Below, piece after piece: positions 20,912 to 29,784 of a stretch of 64,000 bases of DNA. How positions within the stretch are numbered: position 1 is the first letter of the stretch; every line of letters begins with the position of its first letter. Below the pieces are notes generated by a model, which saw only the letters and a program-made list of their open reading frames with translations, did no database searches and was not told the DNA's origin. A program made the translations under genes and the position numbers. Source of the stretch: Geomonas oryzisoli (GTDB lineage: Bacteria > Desulfobacterota > Desulfuromonadia > Geobacterales > Geobacteraceae); the NCBI RefSeq assembly GCF_018986915.1, contig NZ_CP076723.1, positions 1,397,501 to 1,461,500 on the forward strand, read 5' to 3'.

Positions 20912-22723
20912 CTAGTAAGCAAAACAATCGCAGCCCAAGTCCCAGAAACGGCGCTGGCTCGGAAGCCAGATGCGCGTGTGGCGGTACGCCGGTTCTGCCT
21001 CTTTGTGCGCCGCCAGGGGAGCCGACGCATCGCCGCTGTGGTAACCGCCGAAACGTCTCACCGGTGACCAGTCTGGGCTAACCGGTAGCGACGGCACCAG
21101 GTTGCCGAACTCTTCGCTGCCGTACACTACCTTGCCGCCGACCACGGTCAGCACCGATTCGATCGCCTTGATTTCTTTCTCGGGGACCTCGAAGTAGTCA
21201 GCGGAGAGCACGGCAAGGTCCGCCAAGGCTCCGGGTGTCAAATTACCCTTCTTTCCATCCTCGCCGGAAAACCAGCTGCTCCCCTCGGTGTACAGCCTGA
21301 GCGCCTCCATGCGGCTTAGGTGGTTCGCCTCGGGATAGAGCAGTGTGCCGCCGATGGTGCGCCCGCTGACCAACCAGTAAAGAGACAGCCAAGGATTGTA
21401 GCTCGCCACCCGTGTTGCGTCGGTGCCGGCACCCACCGGTATGTCCATCGCCATCATGCTGCGCACCGGCGGGGTATGTGCCGTTTCCCGCTCACCGTAC
21501 CGGTCGAGGAAATATTCACCTTGGAAGGCCATCCGGTTCTGGATGGCGATGCCGCCCCCCAGTTCCTTGACCCGCTCTAGGTTCTTCGCCGTGATAGTCT
21601 CGGCGTGGTCGAAGAACCAACGTAATCCGTTGAACGGGATGTCCCGGTTCACCGCCTCGAACACGTCCAGAAAACGGGTGATGGATTCGTTGTAGGTCGC
21701 GTGCAGACGGAACGGCCAGCGCTTCTCCGCCAGCAGCCGTACCACCGCGGCAAGCTCCTCCTCCATCACCACCGGGAGGTCCGGGCGCGGCTCCAGGAAA
21801 TCCTCAAAGTCGGCGGCCGAGAACACCAGCATCTCGCCCGCCCCGTTCATGCGTAGGAAATCGTCCCCCTGTCCCGGTTGCGTCATGGTGACCCACTGGG
21901 AAAAATCGGCCAGCTCACCCTTGGGGTGCTGCGTGAACAGGTTGTACGCGATGCGCAGCGGCAACTCTCCCGCTTTGGCCAACTGCTGGATAACGCGGTA
22001 GTCGTCGGGGTAGTTCTGGAACCCACCGCCGGCATCTATGGCGCTGGTGAGGCCCAGCCGGTTCAGCTCCCTGAGGAAGTGGCGCGTCGAGTTCACCTGG
22101 TCCTCGAAGCCGAGCTTCGGCCCCTTGGCGAGGCTTGCGTAGAGCAACATGGCGTTCGGCTTGGCGATCAAGAGTCCGGTCGGGTTGCCGTTTCTATCCC
22201 GCTCGATCATCCCGCCCGGCGGTTCGGGCGTGTCCTTGCCGTAGCCGAGTGCATGCAGCGCAGCGCGGTTCACCAGGGCGCGGTCGTACAGGTGCAGGAT
22301 AAAGACCGGCGTATCGGGCGCTGCCAGGTTCAGTTCATCGAGGGTAGGCATGCGCCGCTCGGCAAACTGGAACTCGGTCCAGCCGCCGATGACCCGCACC
22401 CATTGCGGCGGTGGTGTCCGCTTCGCCTGCTCCATGAGCATCTCCAGCGCCAGCGCGAGCGAGGGCACCCCGTCCCAGCGCAGTTCCATGTTGAAGTTGA
22501 GTCCTCCACGGATCACGTGTATGTGCGAGTCGTTTAGCCCCGGGATCACCCGGCGCCCCTTCGCATCGATCAACTGCGTGTGGTCATCGGCCGTCGCGGT
22601 CAACTCTTCGCCGCCGAGAGCCTGCACCCTGCCGTCGCTGATCGCGATGGCCGAGGCCTCCGGGTTCTGGGTGGCCAGCGTGCTGATCTTGCCGTTATGT
22701 ATAATGAGGTCCGGTCCTTTCAT
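20912..22723 (-). CDS. Amidohydrolase family protein (YtcJ-like)
   Basis: 603 aa metal-dependent hydrolase. The N-terminal composite beta-sandwich has LIIHNGKISTL and VIPGLNDSHIHVIRGG, where the HxH pair binds metal; further histidines (RLHATYNES, FDHAETI) and the GTDATRVASYNPW aspartate complete an amidohydrolase_3 active site. Its substrate is unknown; relatives act on amides, N-formyl compounds and cyclic ureas. The final about 50 residues (YRHTRIWLPSQRRFW) form a tail beyond the usual end. It follows the isochorismatase-like gene on the same strand and may share a transcript with it. Confidence 0.88.
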   Translation of the reverse strand: MKGPDLIIHNGKISTLATQNPEASAIAISDGRVQALGGEELTATADDHTQLIDAKGRRVIPGLNDSHIHVIRGGLNFNMELRWDGVPSLALALEMLMEQAKRTPPPQWVRVIGGWTEFQFAERRMPTLDELNLAAPDTPVFILHLYDRALVNRAALHALGYGKDTPEPPGGMIERDRNGNPTGLLIAKPNAMLLYASLAKGPKLGFEDQVNSTRHFLRELNRLGLTSAIDAGGGFQNYPDDYRVIQQLAKAGELPLRIAYNLFTQHPKGELADFSQWVTMTQPGQGDDFLRMNGAGEMLVFSAADFEDFLEPRPDLPVVMEEELAAVVRLLAEKRWPFRLHATYNESITRFLDVFEAVNRDIPFNGLRWFFDHAETITAKNLERVKELGGGIAIQNRMAFQGEYFLDRYGERETAHTPPVRSMMAMDIPVGAGTDATRVASYNPWLSLYWLVSGRTIGGTLLYPEANHLSRMEALRLYTEGSSWFSGEDGKKGNLTPGALADLAVLSADYFEVPEKEIKAIESVLTVVGGKVVYGSEEFGNLVPSLPVSPDWSPVRRFGGYHSGDASAPLAAHKEAEPAYRHTRIWLPSQRRFWDLGCDCFAY

Positions 22724-22804
22724 ACCTTGCCTCCCAAAAAAGAAGCAGGCAGAGAGCTGAGCCCCTGCCTGCTGGAAGTACAGCCCTTTGTATAGCCAGC
22801 AACC

Positions 22805-22857
22805 ATCCTTTAAGTCCCCTCCCCTGGAGGGGGAGGGTTAGGGAGGGGGCTGGCCTG
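22805..22857. repeat. G-rich inverted repeat fragment
   Basis: CCCCTCCCCTGGAGGGG followed by GAGGGTTAGGGAGGGGGC resembles part of the repeat at 17117-17246. It sits in the 149-bp gap between two minus-strand genes. Confidence 0.5.
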
Positions 22858-22872
22858 AGAACAGCTAACAAC

Positions 22873-23526
22873 CTACAGACCGCTGTTGTGCCTGCTGGCC
22901 GGTGCACCGTGCACCATGGTGTAGGCGTACTCGACCCCCTGCCCGTAGGCGCCGCAATGTTCCTTCACCACGGAGATGACATCGTCATAGGTTTCCTTGC
23001 GGGCCCAAGTCCTTTGGTACTCCAGCATCACCTGAAGCGAGGTCATCGGCACCGCCCCGGCCTGCTCGATGCGCCGCATGGCCGCGTTGTGCGCTGCCAC
23101 ACTGGTCCCGCCCGAAGCGTCTTCCACCGCGTACACCTCGAATCCGGCCTTCATGGCTTCAAGGGCAGGGAAGGCGAGGCAGACCTCGGTCCAGAGCGCG
23201 GCCATGATCAGCTTGGTGCGTCCCGTGGTTTGCACCGCTTCCACGAACTTCGGGTCATCCCAGGAATTCATGGAGCTGCGTTCGATGATGTCGTTGTCCG
23301 GGAAGATGTCCAGGAGCTGGGGCCACATGTTTCCAGAGAAGCTCTTGGTCTCGACGGTGGTGAGGATGGTGGGAACGTGGAAGATCCTGGCGGCCTTGGC
23401 CAAGAGCATCACGTTATTGAACAGTGTCTGGCGGTCGATACTGGCAACGCCGAAAGTCATCTGAGGCTGGAAGTCGATGAAGATGACCGTGCTGTTGGTT
23501 GGATTCAGCAAATCCAGTTTGCTCAT
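22873..23526 (-). CDS. Isochorismatase-family hydrolase (YcaC-like)
   Basis: 217 aa from the ATG at 23526, preceded by AAAGGAGG at 8 bases; the open frame reaches further up to 23556. Cysteine-hydrolase fold with the catalytic Asp18 (VIFIDFQ), Cys116 (ALWTEVCLAFPAL) and the ERSSMNSWDDPKF segment typical of YcaC. Such proteins hydrolyse small amides; none has a firm physiological substrate. Located directly upstream of the amidohydrolase on the same strand, which hints at a shared nitrogen-compound pathway (inference). Confidence 0.85.
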   Translation of the reverse strand: MSKLDLLNPTNSTVIFIDFQPQMTFGVASIDRQTLFNNVMLLAKAARIFHVPTILTTVETKSFSGNMWPQLLDIFPDNDIIERSSMNSWDDPKFVEAVQTTGRTKLIMAALWTEVCLAFPALEAMKAGFEVYAVEDASGGTSVAAHNAAMRRIEQAGAVPMTSLQVMLEYQRTWARKETYDDVISVVKEHCGAYGQGVEYAYTMVHGAPASRHNSGL

Positions 23527-23682
23527 GACAGCTACCTCCTTTTTTTTTACCTCCAATAGGCACAGTATAGTCCTCTCGGTAATTAGTGGAGCAGGAATTT
23601 GCCAATTGCCGCTGCCGCCTGTAGTGACGGTGGGGGTGATCCTCCTTGCTTTTCCCCATAGATTTAGCTACTATGTCCCGCT

Positions 23683-24729
23683 ATGAAAAAGCTCACCCGG
23701 CAGATAAAGATAGGCAACGTGCCGATCGGTGGCGGCGCTCCCTGCTCCGTACAGTCCATGTGTTCCACCGACACGAGAAACGTGGCTGCGACCCTCGACC
23801 AGATAGGGCGTCTAGCCGAAGCCGGCTGCGAAATCGTGCGCTGCGCCGTCCCCGACATGGATGCCGCCCAGGCTCTGGCCGCCATCAAGGCGGGCAGCCC
23901 GATGCCGCTCATCGCCGATATCCACTTCGACTATAAGCTGGCCCTGAAAGCCCTGGAATCCGGCGTCGATGGACTACGCCTGAACCCCGGCAACATCGGC
24001 GAGCGCTGGAAGGTCGCCGAGGTGGTCAAGGCTGCTGCCGAGCGGCAGATCCCGATCCGGATCGGCGTCAACGGCGGATCGTTGGAGAAAGAGCTCCTGG
24101 TCAAGTACGGGCATCCCACACCGGAGGCCATGGTCGAGTCGGCCCTGGGACACGTCCGTATCCTGGAAGAGCTGAACTACCAGGAAATCAAGATTTCCAT
24201 CAAGGTTTCCGACGTGTTGCGGACGCTGGAAGCGTATCGGCTTCTCTCCGACGCCGTCGATTACCCGCTGCACATCGGCGTAACCGAGGCCGGCACCATC
24301 TTCTCCGGCACCATCAAGTCCTCCGTCGGCTTGGGCATTCTGCTGCACCAGGGCATCGGCGACACCATGCGCGTATCGCTCACCGGCGACCCGGTGCACG
24401 AAGTGCGCGTCGCTTATGACATACTGAAGTGCTTGGGGATCAGGCAGCGCGGCATCAACTTCGTCTCCTGTCCGACCTGCGGCAGGTGCCAGATCGATCT
24501 CATCCCCGTTGCCGAGGAAGTCGAGCGTCGTCTGGCGCACCTGGACAAGAACATCACCGTGGCCGTCATGGGATGTTCCGTGAACGGACCCGGCGAGGCG
24601 CGCGAAGCCGATTTCGGCATCGCCGGCGGCAGGGGAGAAGGGCTCCTTTTCAAGCACGGCGAGATCCTGCGCAAAGTCCCCCAGGACAAGCTTGCCGATG
24701 CGCTGATAGAAGAAGTGCTGAAACCTTAA
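23683..24729 (+). CDS. ispG: 4-hydroxy-3-methylbut-2-enyl diphosphate synthase
   Basis: Sixth step of the MEP isoprenoid pathway: reductive conversion of MEcPP to HMBPP with a [4Fe-4S] cluster. 348 aa, usual for the short bacterial IspG. The TIM-barrel part has PLIADIHFDYKLAL and LRLNPGNIG; cluster ligands lie in SCPTCGRC and GCSVNGPGEAREAD. No clear Shine-Dalgarno sequence precedes the ATG. First gene of an ispG-proS-pyrF-rlmB series on the plus strand. Confidence 0.97.
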   Translation: MKKLTRQIKIGNVPIGGGAPCSVQSMCSTDTRNVAATLDQIGRLAEAGCEIVRCAVPDMDAAQALAAIKAGSPMPLIADIHFDYKLALKALESGVDGLRLNPGNIGERWKVAEVVKAAAERQIPIRIGVNGGSLEKELLVKYGHPTPEAMVESALGHVRILEELNYQEIKISIKVSDVLRTLEAYRLLSDAVDYPLHIGVTEAGTIFSGTIKSSVGLGILLHQGIGDTMRVSLTGDPVHEVRVAYDILKCLGIRQRGINFVSCPTCGRCQIDLIPVAEEVERRLAHLDKNITVAVMGCSVNGPGEAREADFGIAGGRGEGLLFKHGEILRKVPQDKLADALIEEVLKP

Positions 24730-24854
24730 AACCATTGGCCACGGAGAAAATCTGAGGGAATCTGAGAAAGGCAAAAGACTTTCGGGGTAAACCCACTTCT
24801 GGTCTTTTGGTTTTCTCCGAAGTTCTCAGATTTTCTCCGTGGCTAACGATTTTG
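24728..24854. repeat. Long hairpin repeat, family B copy 1
   Basis: AAACCATTGGCCACGGAG at the left and CTCCGTGGCTAACGATTTT at the right, with GAAAATCTGAG and its complement inside, form an inverted repeat of about 50 bases per arm around a short loop. It occupies nearly the entire ispG-proS gap. Confidence 0.8.
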
Positions 24855-24891
24855 CTTTTGTCTTTTTAAACTTCACTTAGAGGTAAACCGA

Positions 24892-26613
24892 ATGCGTTAT
24901 TCCCAGTATTTCATCCCCACCGTCAAGGAAACCCCCTCTGACGCGGAGGTCATCTCCCACAAGCTGATGCTGCGCGCCGGCATGATCCGTAAACTCGCCG
25001 CCGGCATCTACAACTACCTGCCGCTGGGGCTGCGCTCCATCCGCAAGGTGGAGCAGATCGTCCGCGAGGAGATGAACAGGGCAGGGGCCATCGAGCTCCT
25101 CATGCCCGCCGTGCAGCCGGCCGAACTCTGGAAGGAGTCGGGGCGCTGGGAATTCTACGGCAAGGAACTGCTGCGCTTCAAAGACAGGAAGGACGCCGAG
25201 TTCTGCATGGGGCCGACCCACGAGGAAGTCATCACCGACCTGATCCGCAAGGAGATCCGCAGCTACCGCCAGATGCCGATCAACCTGTACCAGATCCAGG
25301 GCAAGTTCCGCGACGAGATCCGCCCGCGCTTCGGCCTTATGCGCGGCCGTGAGTTCATCATGAAGGACGCGTACTCCTTCGACGTGAACGAGTCGGGTGC
25401 CGACGTCTCCTACGAGAAGATGTACAAGGCCTACCGCCGCATCTTCGAGCGCTGCGGGCTGAAGTTCCGCGCCGTCGAGGCCGACACCGGCTCCATCGGC
25501 GGTAACTACTCCCACGAATTCATGGTGCTCGCCGACTCCGGCGAAGACGCCATCGTCTCCTGCTCCTGCTGCGAGTACGCGGCCAACATGGAGAAGGCGG
25601 AGACCAGGAAGAGCGACGCCGTCGAGCACGCCGACCCGCGCCCGATGGAGCACGTCGCCACCCCGGGCCAGAAGAGTATCGAAGACGTCTCCGCCTTCCT
25701 CGGCGTCAACGCGACCCAGGTGGTGAAGACCCTGATCGTGGTCGCCGACGGCGAGCCGGTTGTGGCGCTTCTGCGCGGCGACTACGATCTGAACGAGATC
25801 AAGCTGAAGAACCACTTGGGCGCCGCCGAACTTGAGATGGCTGAAGACGACGTCGTCCTCAAGGTGACCGGTGCCCCCACCGGTTACGCGGGCCCGGTCG
25901 GCCTGGCCGGAAAGGTGAAGGTCGTCGCCGACCTCTCGCTGCAGGGGATGCATAACTTCGTCACCGGCGCCAACGCCGCCGACACCCACCTCAAAAACGT
26001 CAACATCGGCCGCGACTTCCAGGTGGAAGGGTACGTCGACATCAGGAACGTGGTCATAGGTGACCCCTGCCCGCGTTGCGACAGCGGCAAGCTGGAGATC
26101 TGGCGTGGCATCGAAGTCGGCCACGTCTTCAAGCTGGGGACCAAGTACTCCAAGGCGTTGAACGCAAGCTTCCTCGACGCCAACGGCAAAGAGCAGATCA
26201 TCTTCATGGGGTGCTACGGCATCGGCATCGGGCGTACCGTCGCCGCCTGCATAGAGCAGAACCACGACGAGAACGGCATCATCTTCCCGATCCCCATCGC
26301 GCCGTTCCACTGCATCGTCTCCGCACTCTCCGCGAAAGACGACGAAGTGAAGGCCGCCTCCGAGCAGATCTACAACGAGCTGATGGAAGCAGGCGTCGAA
26401 GTGCTGCTCGACGACCGTGACGAGCGTCCCGGTTTCAAATTCAAGGACGCCGATCTGATCGGCATCCCGCTGCGGATCGTCGTCGGCGCCAAGACCCTGG
26501 CAGAGGGCAAGGTTGAGCTGAAGGAGAGAAGGGGCGGCGAGGTAGAGATCCTGCCCATCGCCGAAGCCGTAGCCAAGGTAAAAGCCGCCGTCAAAGAGGC
26601 ATTGCAGGCATAA
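24892..26613 (+). CDS. proS: Prolyl-tRNA synthetase (bacterial type)
   Basis: 573 aa. Class II synthetase with [17 protein letters not shown] near the N-terminus, the motif 2 region [17 protein letters not shown], and [13 protein letters not shown] as motif 3. A YbaK-like editing domain is inserted at about residues 230-390 ([13 protein letters not shown] to GLAGKVKVV), as in the long bacterial ProRS, and the C-terminal anticodon-binding domain starts near 470. Flanked on both sides by family B hairpin repeats. Confidence 0.97.
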   Translation: MRYSQYFIPTVKETPSDAEVISHKLMLRAGMIRKLAAGIYNYLPLGLRSIRKVEQIVREEMNRAGAIELLMPAVQPAELWKESGRWEFYGKELLRFKDRKDAEFCMGPTHEEVITDLIRKEIRSYRQMPINLYQIQGKFRDEIRPRFGLMRGREFIMKDAYSFDVNESGADVSYEKMYKAYRRIFERCGLKFRAVEADTGSIGGNYSHEFMVLADSGEDAIVSCSCCEYAANMEKAETRKSDAVEHADPRPMEHVATPGQKSIEDVSAFLGVNATQVVKTLIVVADGEPVVALLRGDYDLNEIKLKNHLGAAELEMAEDDVVLKVTGAPTGYAGPVGLAGKVKVVADLSLQGMHNFVTGANAADTHLKNVNIGRDFQVEGYVDIRNVVIGDPCPRCDSGKLEIWRGIEVGHVFKLGTKYSKALNASFLDANGKEQIIFMGCYGIGIGRTVAACIEQNHDENGIIFPIPIAPFHCIVSALSAKDDEVKAASEQIYNELMEAGVEVLLDDRDERPGFKFKDADLIGIPLRIVVGAKTLAEGKVELKERRGGEVEILPIAEAVAKVKAAVKEALQA

Positions 26614-26618
26614 AACCG

Positions 26619-26750
26619 AAAACCATTTGCCACGGAGAAAATCTGAGAAAATCGGAGAAAAACGAAAGACTTTGGGGGTAACCAATCCAAAGCTTTTTCG
26701 GGTTGGTTTTCTCAGAAGTCCTCAGATTTTCTCCGTGGCCAATGGTTTTG
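26619..26750. repeat. Long hairpin repeat, family B copy 2
   Basis: AAAACCATTTGCCACGGAG at the left and CTCCGTGGCCAATGGTTTT at the right, again with GAAAATCTGAG and its complement, lie in the proS-pyrF gap. The arms match copy 1; the loop differs. Confidence 0.8.
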
Positions 26751-26768
26751 ATTTCAAGGATTTTGACT

Positions 26769-27491
26769 ATGACTAGAGAAGAAGCAATCAAGAAGATCAT
26801 TTTCGCCATGGACGTGAAGGAGTTCAGCGACGTGCAGTACTGGGCCGAGCTCCTTTCCCAGCACGTCGGCATGTTCAAGGTCGGCAAGCAGCTCTACACC
26901 GCATGCGGCCCCGCCGCGGTTCGCATGATCCAGAAATGCGGCGGCGAAGTGTTCCTCGACCTGAAATACCACGACATCCCCAACACCGTCGCCATGGCCG
27001 CTCTGGAAGCCGCCAACCTCGGCGTCCAGCTCTGTGACCTGCACGCCATGGGCGGCTACGAGATGATGAACAAGACCATGGAGACCCTGGACAAGAACTT
27101 CAGCGGCTGCACGGCGCGCCCGAAGGTCCTCGCTATCACCGTGCTCACCTCCTCCAACGAAGAGACCCTGCGTGGCATCGGCATCGATCTCCCCGTTCCC
27201 GAGATGGTAGTAAAGCTCGCCAAGCTCGCCAAGAGCGCCGGCGTTGACGGCGTCGTTGCCTCCCCGCAGGAAGTAGGGCTGATCAGGGAAGCCTGCGGCA
27301 AGGACTTCCTGGTGGTGACCCCCGGCGTCCGTCCGAGCTTCGCCTCCGCCGACGACCAAAAGCGCATCATGACCCCGGCCGAGGCCGTCAAGGCAGGTTC
27401 CGACTACCTGGTCATCGGTCGTCCCATCGCCGCCGCCCAGAGCCCGGCCGAAGCCGCCCAGAAGATCGTCGACGAAATCGTCGCTGGGTAG
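26769..27491 (+). CDS. pyrF: Orotidine 5'-phosphate decarboxylase
   Basis: Last step of UMP synthesis. 240 aa, group I bacterial PyrF. The catalytic DxKxxD array is in FLDLKYHDIPNTVAM (Asp64, Lys66, Asp69), and phosphate binding residues lie in VTPGVRPSF and YLVIGRPIAAA. The ATG at 26769 follows AAGGA at 7 bases. The frame is open to 26703 inside the hairpin repeat without another plausible start. Confidence 0.97.
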   Translation: MTREEAIKKIIFAMDVKEFSDVQYWAELLSQHVGMFKVGKQLYTACGPAAVRMIQKCGGEVFLDLKYHDIPNTVAMAALEAANLGVQLCDLHAMGGYEMMNKTMETLDKNFSGCTARPKVLAITVLTSSNEETLRGIGIDLPVPEMVVKLAKLAKSAGVDGVVASPQEVGLIREACGKDFLVVTPGVRPSFASADDQKRIMTPAEAVKAGSDYLVIGRPIAAAQSPAEAAQKIVDEIVAG

Positions 27492-27506
27492 GTAAAAACA
27501 GAAAAG

Positions 27507-27638
27507 CAAAAGCAGTTACGCAAAGAACGCTGAGAATCCGCGAAGAGGCCCGAAGAAATACTTTTTTGGTTTAACCCCAAAAAGCTTTCCTTCGTGCTCT
27601 TCGCGCGTACTTCGTGTTCTTTGCGTAACTGCTTTTCG
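27507..27638. repeat. Long hairpin repeat, family C
   Basis: AGCAGTTACGCAAAGAAC at the left and GTTCTTTGCGTAACTGCT at the right are an exact complementary pair, continuing with weaker pairing to CGCGAAGAGG and its partner. Sits in the pyrF-rlmB gap. Arms share ACGCAAAGA with family A. Confidence 0.8.
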
Positions 27639-27654
27639 CCTTTAAGGAATCAAT

Positions 27655-28401
27655 ATGTCAAAAGAAGAAATCATCTACGGCCTGAATCCGGTCACCGAGG
27701 CCCTGCGCGGCAGTCGTCGCATCTTCGAACTTTTTGTCGCCGGCACCAGTGCCGATAAGCGCCTGGAGAAACTACTGAAACTGGCCGCCGAGAAGAAGGT
27801 CCCGGTCCGCCAGCGCGAGAAGGGAGATCTGAGCCGCCTCTGCGGCACCGAGCACCACCAGGGCGTTGCTCTTAAAGTAGAGCCCTTTCCCTACGCCGAT
27901 CTTGACGACGTGCTGGCAGAACTCGAAGGCAACCAGAATGGACTCATCCTCGTTCTGGACAGCGTCCAGGACCCGCACAACCTCGGCGCCCTGATCCGCA
28001 GCGCCGCCTGTGCCGGTGCCCACGCGGTGGTCATCCCCAAAGATCGCGCCGCAGGCGTCACCGCCGTAGTTGAGAAGTCCTCCGCAGGCGCCACCGAGAC
28101 AGTGCCCGTGGTACAGGTCACCAACATCTCCCAAGCGCTGGAAACACTGAAGAAGGGAGGCTTCTGGATCTACGGAGCCGACGGCTCCGCAAAGAGCACT
28201 CTTTACCAGCAGGACTTCACCGGACGGGTTGCCTTGGTGATCGGTGGGGAAGGGGAGGGTATCCGTCCGCTGGTCCGGAAGGGGTGTGACGAAGTGGTCA
28301 GTATACCGCTGCAGGGAGGCGTCAACTCCCTGAATGCGTCCGTCGCCGGAGGGATATTCCTCTTTGAGGTCGTGCGTCAGAGGCTGACTGTGAAAAAGTG
28401 A
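27655..28401 (+). CDS. rlmB: 23S rRNA (guanosine-2'-O-)-methyltransferase, RlmB/TrmH family
   Basis: 248 aa SPOUT methyltransferase. The N-terminal substrate-binding domain (IYGLNPVTEALRG, HHQGVALKV) is followed by the knotted SAM domain with LDSVQDPHNLGALIRSA, VIGGEGEGIRPLV and the final SIPLQGGVNSLNASVAGG motif. It methylates a 23S rRNA guanosine near the peptidyl-transferase centre, or possibly a tRNA position as TrmH relatives do. A good AAGGA lies before the ATG. Confidence 0.93.
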   Translation: MSKEEIIYGLNPVTEALRGSRRIFELFVAGTSADKRLEKLLKLAAEKKVPVRQREKGDLSRLCGTEHHQGVALKVEPFPYADLDDVLAELEGNQNGLILVLDSVQDPHNLGALIRSAACAGAHAVVIPKDRAAGVTAVVEKSSAGATETVPVVQVTNISQALETLKKGGFWIYGADGSAKSTLYQQDFTGRVALVIGGEGEGIRPLVRKGCDEVVSIPLQGGVNSLNASVAGGIFLFEVVRQRLTVKK

Positions 28402-28405
28402 TGTA

Positions 28406-28427
28406 GGGGCGAATAATCATTCGCCCC
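28406..28427. repeat. Short hairpin repeat (GGGGCGAAT type)
   Basis: GGGGCGAAT and ATTCGCCCC flank AATC, 4 bases after rlmB. This matches a short palindrome that I recall as common in intergenic DNA of unrelated bacteria. It could help end rlmB transcription but has no T-run. Confidence 0.65.
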
Positions 28428-28494
28428 AAAAGATTTTGCAGTTATCCCTTTTATCCCCTTTATCCCTGTTAAATGCTTTTGGGAAATGTTTACA

Positions 28495-28523
28495 TTGACT
28501 TGGTCCGGCCGCTGTAGTATAAC
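28495..28523 (+). promoter_or_regulatory. Promoter of the initiator tRNA gene
   Basis: TTGACT (28495-28500) and TATAAC (28518-28523) with a 17-bp spacer, 17 bases before the tRNA. Confidence 0.7.
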
Positions 28524-28540
28524 CGTCGAGTTGTTCATGA

Positions 28541-28617
<77 letters not shown>

Positions 28618-28626
28618 AACAAACTC

Positions 28627-28660
28627 AGGGACTTGCAGCTACTGCAAGTCCCTTTTTGTT
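28627..28660 (+). terminator. Intrinsic terminator of the tRNA gene
   Basis: AGGGACTTGCAG pairs perfectly with CTGCAAGTCCCT over a CTA loop, followed by T-rich sequence. Confidence 0.92.
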
Positions 28661-28745
28661 TTTGGTCTGTTCAACAAGTGATACAGATACCTAAGGGAGG
28701 CACAGAAACCTGCTCAAAGCGAGTGGTTGACAGAGGTGTGTAGGA

Positions 28746-28922
28746 GTAGGACCTTTCGCAGTTTGACTTTCGTGGTTTCAGTAATAGCATTGCTGCTGAA
28801 AAGGCCAACTTTTGAGAGACTGCTGCGAAAGAAAAGAAATTCGCGCTTGAAGTCGCTTCCAACAAACTCGCCGGGTTGCCGGATCCTCTTTTCAGGGGCT
28901 CCCAGCACCCGGCGTTTTTTGG
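28746..28922 (+). ncRNA. Leader element copy 1 (promoter-like block plus terminator hairpin)
   Basis: Block 1 (28746-28793) and block 2 (from CTTCCAACAA at 28856 to the T-run at 28914-28919) are both shared with 32133-32313. Block 1 contains TTGACT (28763-28768) and TAGCAT (28785-28790), a possible promoter with a 16-bp spacer. Block 2 folds into a terminator whose outer stem is GCCGGGT with ACCCGGC. The rhodanese gene starts 64 bases downstream. I cannot match this to a named RNA family. Whether it is a regulated attenuator or a stand-alone small RNA is open. Confidence 0.5.
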
Positions 28923-28985
28923 TGCGTTGATGATTCGGACCTGACGGAAATGGTGGTGCCGGAGCAGCCCGACTAAGGAGATGAC

Positions 28986-29294
28986 GTGCAACCAAATGAA
29001 CTGATGAAGCGTATGAAGGGAAAAGACACACCGATTCTGGTCGACGTCAGGACCGGGATTGAGTTCAGAAGGGGCCACATTCCTGGGGCGATCCACGCCC
29101 CGGCCTGGAAGATTCTGCTGCGACTGGACAAGATTCCTGACGACCACAATTCCGAGTTGGTCATAACCTGTGAGCACGGCCCGCGGGCACGCCTAGCCGA
29201 GAGCTTGCTACAGGCCCGCGGCTATCGGAATATAGCATTGCTTGACGGTCACATGGCTGGGTGGCGTCGAGCAGGAGGACCGCTGGAAAAGTGA
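28986..29294 (+). CDS. Rhodanese-like domain protein
   Basis: 102 aa single-domain rhodanese, probably cytoplasmic (no signal peptide). VDVRTGIEFRRGHIPGAIH matches the conserved N-terminal CH2 motifs, and the active-site loop is CEHGPR with the catalytic Cys at residue 62. Single-domain rhodaneses carry sulfane sulfur for thiolation or detoxification. Start is GTG at 28986, 5 bases after AAGGAG. It stands alone, preceded by the leader element. Confidence 0.88.
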   Translation: MQPNELMKRMKGKDTPILVDVRTGIEFRRGHIPGAIHAPAWKILLRLDKIPDDHNSELVITCEHGPRARLAESLLQARGYRNIALLDGHMAGWRRAGGPLEK

Positions 29295-29784
29295 TGGCGA
29301 TGGAAACGTGGGGCCGTATCGGGCAGAGGCCTCTTTAAGCACGGTTGGGTTTGTGGTGAAAGTGAGATTGACGCCGTTCTTGATTTTTCACATATTTGCA
29401 GCACTAAATTCACCTGAAGTACACGTTGTGTCACGTCAACCTGGATAGAAGCCTGTTTTTAGAGGCTTTGGTGTGCCATCGACGGCCGGTTCTGGTTTTG
29501 ACCGCAGACACCGTGCCCTATAGCCCCGCATCCTCCCTTCGCCTCTCGCACCCAATTCCTGTCCTTTGGCATGTGCCGATGATGTAAGTTTCGGCAAAAT
29601 CACTCTTCGAGTCATTTTCGTAGTTGTTGCTTCTTTTTTCGAAGCGAAGCTCCAGTGTGTGGAGCACATTCCTCTTACCAATTTCTGATATATTGCACTC
29701 TATGACTGTGAACACATAGCCAGAATGTGCCGCAACGACCATTAGGGCTGTGACCTCGGGATTCATACCATTACGGCAGGAAGC
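29295..29784. other. 490-bp gap, no gene seen
   Basis: AT content is higher than in the flanking genes. I find no coding frame with recognisable features, no strong terminator hairpin with a T-run, and no clear promoter besides weak TATATT-like boxes near 29690. It probably holds the control region of the histidine kinase gene. Confidence 0.5.

Noticed and set aside
24728-26750. Insertion sequence flanking proS
   Set aside because: The inverted repeats on both sides are complete hairpins in themselves, and proS is an essential housekeeping gene; no transposase is present.
28860-28920. GEMM (c-di-GMP/cGAMP) riboswitch call for the two leader elements
   Set aside because: GCCGGGTTGCCGGA resembles the 3' strand of GEMM aptamers, but the conserved GCAAACC and ACGCAAAGCC core cannot be found upstream in either copy.
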